Assembly: GCA_964575715.1 (NCBI GenBank)
Contig: CAZNSG010000025.1
Location: 1-36,373 of the forward strand
Length of the DNA: 36,373 bases
Direction: 5' to 3'
From: PNAI01 sp964575715
Lineage (GTDB): Bacteria > Pseudomonadota > Alphaproteobacteria > Rhizobiales > Xanthobacteraceae
This document shows, one piece after another, positions 31,151 through 36,373 of the stretch. Each line of letters begins with the position of its first letter. Position 1 is the first letter of the stretch. Both the position numbers and the translations under genes were made by a program. The notes beneath the pieces are model-generated. The model saw only the letters and a program-made list of their open reading frames with translations, made no database searches and was not told where the DNA came from.

Positions 31151-31401
31151 ATGGCTATTCCTGACTACGCCCGCACCAACTTCAACACGCTGCTGCGTGC
31201 CGCCGCTTCCGGCGATCTCGCCCTTCTCGAATGCACCGACGCCGCGACGGGAGAGCCGCGGCTCACGTTCTGTGCGCCATGGGTCGCGACAGCGGCGACT
31301 ATGTCATGACGCCCTTCGGTCATCTCGCGCCAGGCAATCCCTACGACGCCTATCTGCCGCCGGAGACTGCCTCGGGCGCCAGCTCGGCGGCGCCGGCATG
31401 A
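31151..31401 (+). pseudogene. DUF6117 family protein, frameshifted
   Basis: The ATG frame gives MAIPDYARTNFNTLLRAAAS, GDLALLECTDAATGEPR, the start of the small DUF6117 family common in rhizobial and sphingomonad mobile elements. It then runs out of frame (LTFCAPWVATAATMS) and stops at 31309. In the next frame the family continues as VLCAMGRDSGDYVMTPFGHL, APGNPYDAYLPPE, ending at TGA 31399-31401. The break lies near 31255-31265 and fits a 2-nt insertion or 1-nt deletion. Both halves look well preserved, so the change is recent, a sequencing error, or programmed frameshifting. Function of the family is unknown. Confidence 0.8.
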
Positions 31402-31496
31402 GAGGAAGAGGACGGCCGGGACGGGTTTGAGCCGGACGGGGTCGAGAGAGAGCGCCCTGGCGGTTCGTCCCGTTCCCGCTCTCCGAGGCTTTTCCC
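31399..31496 (+). promoter_or_regulatory. Structured leader repeat, copy C (before the helicase gene)
   Basis: GAGAGGAAGAGGACGGC resembles the start of copies A and B. GGACGGGTTTGAG and GGTCGAGAGAGAG are shared blocks. CGGGACGGG can pair with CCCGTTCCCG, with a one-base bulge. The element is longer and more diverged than A and B and begins at the stop codon of the DUF6117 frame. Confidence 0.65.
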
Positions 31497-34400
31497 ATGA
31501 CCATTCTTGCTTCCTCGGCCGCCGTCGCGGCTGCGCCGTCCATCGCGCCCATCGTTCCCCGACCCGACTCCGGCTCCGCACTGATCGCGGCGGCCAGCCT
31601 GCTCCTCGCCGATCTCGAACATGGCCGGCGCATCGACGCACAGGCCCTTCGCGCCGCCATGACCTCCGCCTTCAATAGCTCCGACGCCGCGGGCGCCTGG
31701 GACTGGAAGACGGCTTATGACGCCTGCGAGGCGGCGACCGTCCTCTTCCTCCGCAAGTTCGGCCCGGCCATGCGCGCCCGCGCAGCGTCTCAGATCGCCA
31801 TGCTGCCAATGTTGGAGAAGGTGGCGGCGCTGCTTCCAACCCACACGCGCCGTTCGGAGGAGTCCCAAGCGCTTCAGCAGTACTCGACGCCGATCGGCCT
31901 CGGCTTCGCCGCCGCCTGTGCCGCCAGCATCACGCCCGGCGACCTCGTGATGGAACCTTCTGCCGGAACGGGCCTGCTCGCCATCCTCGGCGAACTGGCA
32001 GGCGGCGGCCTCGTTCTCAACGAAATCGGGCAAACACGGTGCGAGCTGCTTGCCCATCTCTTTCCCGACACGGCTGTGACCCGGCACGATGCCGCGCATA
32101 TCCACGATCACCTCGACGCCGATGTGCGCCCGACCATCGTGCTGATGAACCCGCCCTTTTCGGTCGCCGCCCATGTCGAAGGCCGCGTTGCCGACGCCGC
32201 ACTGCGCCACGTCTCCTCGGCGCTCGCCCGTCTCGCCGATGGCGGCCGCCTCGTCGCCATCACCGGCGCGAACCTCTCCCCCGACAATCCCGCCTGGCGT
32301 GACGCCTTCATCCGACTTCAGGAACGCGGCCGTGTGGTGTTCAGCGCCGCCGTCGACGGCCGCGTCTACACCCGTCACGGCACGAGCGTGGATACGCGCC
32401 TGACCGTCATCGACCGCATTCCTGCCAAGGACGGACATGCATTTCCGGCTTCCGCCGGCGTCGCCAACGACCCCGCCATGCTGCTCGATTGGGTGACGCG
32501 CCTTGTTCCGCCACGGGCTGTCGTTGTGGCACCATCCTCGGCCAGGCGCACGTCCACACCGAACACTCCGCAGGCTCGACTGATCCCTCGCGCCGTGCCC
32601 GCGCGTCCATCTGCAATTCTTGCGAGCGAACCTGCCTCCATCGAAATGGACTATCAGGTCATCGAGTGGTCGCCCGCGACAGGCGCAAACCTCACCGAAG
32701 CGCTCTATGAAGGATACGGACTGCAGTCGATAAGTATTCCCGGCTCGCAGGCGCACCCGACACGTCTCGTGCAATCCGCTGCCATGGCCTCGGTCGCGCC
32801 ACCCAAGGCGAATTACCGGCCGCATCTTCCGCCGAATGTCATCGCGGACGGTCTCCTGTCCGACGCCCAACTCGAAAGCGTCATCTATGCCGGCGAGGCC
32901 CACGGCCGTCACCTCGCTGGATCATGGTCGGTCGACGAGACCTTCGACGTCGTCTCGGCGGCGCGGGAGGACGCCAAGTGCGCCGTTCGCTTTCGCCGGG
33001 GCTGGTTTCTTGGCGACGGCACCGGCGCGGGCAAGGGCCGACAAGCCGCCGGCATCCTCCTCGACAACTGGTTGAAAGGACGCCGCCGCGCGGTGTGGGT
33101 CAGCAAATCCGACAAGCTGATCGAGGACGCTCAACGGGACTGGTCAGCCCTCGGACAAGAGCGGCTTCTGATCACGCCGCTCTCCCGCTTCAGGCAAGGC
33201 ACGCCGATCCGCCTGGATCAAGGCATCCTATTCGCCACCTATGCCACGCTGCGGTCCGATGCACGCGACGACAAGGTTTCGCGCGTCCGCCAGATCGTCG
33301 AATGGTTGGGCTCCGATTTCAACGGAGTGATCGTTTTCGACGAGAGCCACGCCATGCAGAACGCCGCGGGCGGCAAAGGCGAGCGCGGCGACCAAGCGCC
33401 CTCCCAGCAAGGCCGTGCCGGCTTGCGCCTGCAACATGCGCTTCCCGATGCGCGCATCCTCTATGTCTCGGCGACCGGTGCGACGACCGTCCACAACCTC
33501 GCCTATGCACAACGCCTCGGCCTCTGGGGCGGTGAGGATTTTCCCTTCGCCACGCGCGCCGAGTTCGTTGAAGCGATCGAAGCTGGCGGCGTCGCTGCGA
33601 TGGAAGTGCTGGCGCGCGATCTGAAAGCCTTGGGCCTCTATGCAGCCCGGTCGCTCTCCTATGAAGGCGTCGAATATGAGCTGGTCGAGCATCATCTCAC
33701 GCCGGAACAAATCCGAATCTACGACGCCTATGCCGGGGCGTTCCAGGTCATTCATAACAATCTCGACGCGGCGATGCAGGCCGCCAATATCACGGGTGCT
33801 ACCGGCACACTGAACAGCCAAGCCAAGTCTGCCGCTCGTTCCGCGTTCGAGAGCGCCAAGCAACGCTTCTTCAATCATCTCATCACGGCCATGAAGACGC
33901 CGACGCTGATTGCCGCGATCGAGCGCGATCTTGAAGCCGGACATGCCGCGGTGATCCAGATCGTGTCCACCGGCGAGGCACTGATGGAACGGCGGCTCGC
34001 CGAGATTTCGACCGAAGACTGGGGCGATGTGCAGGTCGACATAACGCCCCGCGAATATGTCCTGGACTATCTGGCGCACTCCTTCCCGACTCAGCTCTTT
34101 GAGCCGTTCACTGACAGCGAGGGCAATCTATCGTCGCGGCCGGTCTATCGTGACGGGCAGCCCGTCCACTGCCGCGAAGCTATCGAGCGGCGTGATCGCC
34201 TGATCGAAAAGCTCGCGTCCCTCGCTCCGGTTCAAGGCGCACTCGACCAGATCGTCCAGCGCTTTGGCACGGACATGGTCGCTGAAGTGACCGGCCGTTC
34301 GCGGCGGATCATCCGTAAGGGCGACTGCCTTGTGGTCGAGAACCGCGCCGGTTCGGCTAATCTCGCCGAAACGCAAGCCTTCATGGACGACGACAAGCGC

Positions 34401-35834
34401 ATCCTGGTCTTCTCGGATGCGGGCGGCACCGGGCGCAGCTATCACGCCGAACTCTCCGCGAAGAACACACGCCTGCGTGTTCACTATCTGCTGGAGGCTG
34501 GATGGAAGGCCGACGCTGCCATCCAAGGCCTGGGGCGGACCAATCGCACCAATCAGGCGCAGCCGCCACTATTTCGGCCAATCGCGACTGACGTAAAGGC
34601 CGAGAAACGCTTCCTCTCCACCATCGCCCGCCGCCTCGACACGCTCGGCGCCATCACCAAGGGCCAGCGCCAGACCGGCGGACAGGGTCTGTTCCGCGCC
34701 GAGGACAATCTGGAATCCGCCTATGCGCGCGATGCGCTGCGCCAGCTCTACGTCCTCCTCTTTTCGGGCAAGGTCGAAGGCTGCCCGCTTCAGGCGTTCG
34801 AGGACGCGACGGGCCTGCGTCTTGCCGATGGCAACGGTCTTCGTGACGAGCTGCCGCCGATCACGACCTTCCTCAACCGCCTGCTGGCCCTCACCATCGA
34901 CTTGCAAAACATCCTGTTCACGGTGTTCGAGCGCCTGCTGGCGACGAGGATCGAAGGCGCGGTCGCGTCCGGCACCTACGATGTCGGGCTCGAAACGCTT
35001 AACGCCGAGAGCTTTGTCGTCACCGAGCGGCGGACGATCTACACCCACCCGGCCACGGCGGCCGAGACGCGGCTGCTGACGATAACGCGGCGCGAGCGCA
35101 ACCGCCCGACCACGATCGACGAGGCTTTCGACCGTGCGGCCGATCCTCGTGCGGTGTTTCTGGTCAACGCTCAGTCTCACCGCGCTGCGGTGCAGGTTCC
35201 AGCGCCAAGCCAGATGCTCGACGACGGCGAGGTGGAACGTCGTGTGCGCCTTATTCGTCCCATGGAGCGCACAGGTCTTGCCTTGAACGTCATGGCGCAA
35301 ACCCATTGGCGCGAGGCCGACCGCGAGACGTTCGCCCGCACATGGCAGGCTGAGCTTGCCGAGATTCCTGATTTCACCGACAGCGAGGTTCATATCGTCA
35401 CGGGCCTTTTGCTCCCGATCTGGAAGCGGCTGCCGAACGAATCCTCGCGCGTCTATCGACTTCAGACCGACGATGGCGAGCGCATCATCGGCCGTCGAGT
35501 CTCAAAGACCTGGGTTGCGCAAGCGACTGAAGGCGACACGCCAACGCTGGCTCCGGCCGAGGCTTGGTCAGCCGTCATGGACGACCGAACGTGTCTGCAG
35601 CTTCAGGACGGCCTCCAGCTTCGCCGCGTCCGGGTAATGAACGACCATCGCCTCGAACTCTCCGGCTTCACCGACGGCATGGTGGAACGCCTGAAAGCCT
35701 TGGGCCTGATGTCGGAGATCATCTCCTGGAAGCTTCGCCTGTTCGTGCCGACCGGCGCGGCCGGGCCGATAATTCTCGGGACGCTGATGGCGCAGCATCC
35801 GCTCATCCGCGTCGCCGATCGCTCGGCGGCTTGA
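31497..35834 (+). CDS. Methylase-like/strawberry-notch helicase fusion protein
   Basis: A 1445-residue protein typical of large alphaproteobacterial mobile elements. The N-terminal third is an N6-adenine methyltransferase-like fold: QQYSTPIGLGFAAA, VMEPSAGTGLLAI and catalytic-type NPPF near residue 218. The centre is the strawberry-notch AAA/SF2 domain: GWFLGDGTGAGKGRQ (variant Walker A, near 506), VIVFDESHAMQNA (near 615) and LYVSATGATTVHNLAY. The C-terminal helicase lobe has FSDAGGTGRSYHAEL and QGLGRTNRTNQAQPPLF near 1014. Biochemical role is not established; DNA modification coupled to translocation is inferred. It has a structured leader and is followed 16 nt later by the primase-like gene. 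Confidence 0.92.
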   Translation: MTILASSAAVAAAPSIAPIVPRPDSGSALIAAASLLLADLEHGRRIDAQALRAAMTSAFNSSDAAGAWDWKTAYDACEAATVLFLRKFGPAMRARAASQIAMLPMLEKVAALLPTHTRRSEESQALQQYSTPIGLGFAAACAASITPGDLVMEPSAGTGLLAILGELAGGGLVLNEIGQTRCELLAHLFPDTAVTRHDAAHIHDHLDADVRPTIVLMNPPFSVAAHVEGRVADAALRHVSSALARLADGGRLVAITGANLSPDNPAWRDAFIRLQERGRVVFSAAVDGRVYTRHGTSVDTRLTVIDRIPAKDGHAFPASAGVANDPAMLLDWVTRLVPPRAVVVAPSSARRTSTPNTPQARLIPRAVPARPSAILASEPASIEMDYQVIEWSPATGANLTEALYEGYGLQSISIPGSQAHPTRLVQSAAMASVAPPKANYRPHLPPNVIADGLLSDAQLESVIYAGEAHGRHLAGSWSVDETFDVVSAAREDAKCAVRFRRGWFLGDGTGAGKGRQAAGILLDNWLKGRRRAVWVSKSDKLIEDAQRDWSALGQERLLITPLSRFRQGTPIRLDQGILFATYATLRSDARDDKVSRVRQIVEWLGSDFNGVIVFDESHAMQNAAGGKGERGDQAPSQQGRAGLRLQHALPDARILYVSATGATTVHNLAYAQRLGLWGGEDFPFATRAEFVEAIEAGGVAAMEVLARDLKALGLYAARSLSYEGVEYELVEHHLTPEQIRIYDAYAGAFQVIHNNLDAAMQAANITGATGTLNSQAKSAARSAFESAKQRFFNHLITAMKTPTLIAAIERDLEAGHAAVIQIVSTGEALMERRLAEISTEDWGDVQVDITPREYVLDYLAHSFPTQLFEPFTDSEGNLSSRPVYRDGQPVHCREAIERRDRLIEKLASLAPVQGALDQIVQRFGTDMVAEVTGRSRRIIRKGDCLVVENRAGSANLAETQAFMDDDKRILVFSDAGGTGRSYHAELSAKNTRLRVHYLLEAGWKADAAIQGLGRTNRTNQAQPPLFRPIATDVKAEKRFLSTIARRLDTLGAITKGQRQTGGQGLFRAEDNLESAYARDALRQLYVLLFSGKVEGCPLQAFEDATGLRLADGNGLRDELPPITTFLNRLLALTIDLQNILFTVFERLLATRIEGAVASGTYDVGLETLNAESFVVTERRTIYTHPATAAETRLLTITRRERNRPTTIDEAFDRAADPRAVFLVNAQSHRAAVQVPAPSQMLDDGEVERRVRLIRPMERTGLALNVMAQTHWREADRETFARTWQAELAEIPDFTDSEVHIVTGLLLPIWKRLPNESSRVYRLQTDDGERIIGRRVSKTWVAQATEGDTPTLAPAEAWSAVMDDRTCLQLQDGLQLRRVRVMNDHRLELSGFTDGMVERLKALGLMSEIISWKLRLFVPTGAAGPIILGTLMAQHPLIRVADRSAA

Positions 35835-35849
35835 GGCGGAGTGCGCCCC

Positions 35850-36373
35850 ATGCCTTCTCAAGCCGCGGAACTTGCGCAACGTCTCGCACTTGAGGCCGAG
35901 GCGGTATGCCGACACTATCTCTGCAACGGTCGCCGCGAAGGTCGCTATTGGCTGGTCGGCGATGTCGCCAATACGCCAGGCCGTAGCCTGTTCGTTCGCC
36001 TGAAAGGGCCGAACTCTGGCCGTGGCGCCGCCGGCAAATGGACCGACGCCGCGACCGGCGATCATGGCGACCTTCTCGATCTCATCGCGATGAACCGAGG
36101 GCTCGACCGGCTGCGCGACGTGCTCGATGAGGCGCGATCCTTCCTCGCACTGCCACGACCCGCGCCGAAGCCAGTCACTTCACGACAGGTTGCGGTCCCG
36201 ACTGGATCGCCAGACTCCGCGCGTCGTCTCTTCGCTATGTCACAGCCGGTTTCGGGTACAATCGCACAATCGTATCTGCGCAAGCGCGGCATTACGGCTT
36301 TGCACGCAACCGAGGCCCTACGGTTTCACCCGCGCTGCTACTATCGGCCCCATGCCGACGCGCCGACCCAGAC
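35850..36373 (+). CDS. Primase-like (toprim-family) protein, N-terminal part
   Basis: The frame starts at ATG 35850, 16 nt after the helicase stop, and runs off the right edge after 174 codons. It encodes ELAQRLALEAEAVCRHYLCN, GRREGRYWLVGDVANTPGRS, LFVRLKGPNSGRGAAGKWTD, GDHGDLLDLIA and later YLRKRGITA, LRFHPRCYY. This is the usual N-terminus of DUF7146/toprim proteins of rhizobial plasmids and integrative elements, related to phage-type primases. The toprim catalytic part would lie outside the window, so primase activity is inferred from the family. It is probably co-transcribed with the helicase gene. Confidence 0.8.
   Translation, partial: MPSQAAELAQRLALEAEAVCRHYLCNGRREGRYWLVGDVANTPGRSLFVRLKGPNSGRGAAGKWTDAATGDHGDLLDLIAMNRGLDRLRDVLDEARSFLALPRPAPKPVTSRQVAVPTGSPDSARRLFAMSQPVSGTIAQSYLRKRGITALHATEALRFHPRCYYRPHADAPTQ

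Noticed and set aside
31350..32912. A 520-codon open frame on the minus strand opposite the helicase gene
   Set aside because: It crosses the leader and DUF6117 end, has repetitive Arg/Gly-rich composition and no recognisable motif, while the plus strand encodes a clear methylase-like domain.

Overview
The window is GC-rich alphaproteobacterial DNA. Codon use, protein sequences and the gene order cvpA-purF-SDR-der-lipoprotein-TPR protein-panB point to Hyphomicrobiales close to Bradyrhizobium/Rhodopseudomonas/Pseudolabrys. No rRNA, tRNA, CRISPR array, IS element or integrase was recognised.

Left part (1 to about 13.6 kb): core chromosome with small insertions. It holds the end of cvpA, purF, an SDR, der, a proline-rich lipoprotein, a YfgM-like membrane TPR protein, panB, two related single-TM proteins, a second SDR, and a glycosyltransferase/epimerase pair. 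Two toxin-antitoxin modules interrupt it (VapBC-like at 2.1-2.7 kb, TumE/TumA-like at 10.8-11.5 kb). Each lies between an intact SDR gene and a truncated second copy of that SDR's 5' end. The 2.1-3.4 kb insertion also contains a strongly folded non-coding stretch. Several tandem and dispersed palindromic repeats fill the intergenic spaces.

Junction (13.6-14.2 kb): the last about 31 codons of guaA occur without the rest of the gene, followed by HicB and a HicA broken by a nonsense codon. An 11-bp copy of the guaA end (TCCCACTCGAT) recurs at 14212. This looks like the left boundary of one or two elements integrated at the guaA 3' end, with the intact guaA expected beyond the right edge of the window.

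Right part (14.2-36.4 kb): mobile-element DNA. First comes a tightly packed minus-strand operon (25816 down to 14413): sigma-like regulator, HTH-like protein, ImmA/IrrE peptidase-UvrD helicase-FeS nuclease fusion, Ubl-Ubl-E2 fusion, JAB-E1 fusion, DUF6527 protein, Mre11/SbcD-like phosphoesterase and SbcC/Rad50-like ATPase. Starts overlap or sit 4 nt from stops at most junctions. It reads as a bacterial ubiquitin-like conjugation system joined to a DNA-processing set, probably anti-phage or anti-plasmid, with its own transcription factors. It is the best candidate for an undescribed system here. Next is an AbiEi/AbiEii toxin-antitoxin pair with a palindromic operator.

From 27.8 kb the plus strand carries a backbone typical of rhizobial plasmids and integrative elements: ArdC-like antirestriction protein, ParB-like protein, a frameshifted DUF6117 gene, a giant methylase-like/strawberry-notch helicase protein and the start of a primase-like protein. 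Three of these genes (27828, 28934, 31497) share a repeated structured 5' leader with an invariant core, which looks like an uncharacterised RNA or regulatory element.
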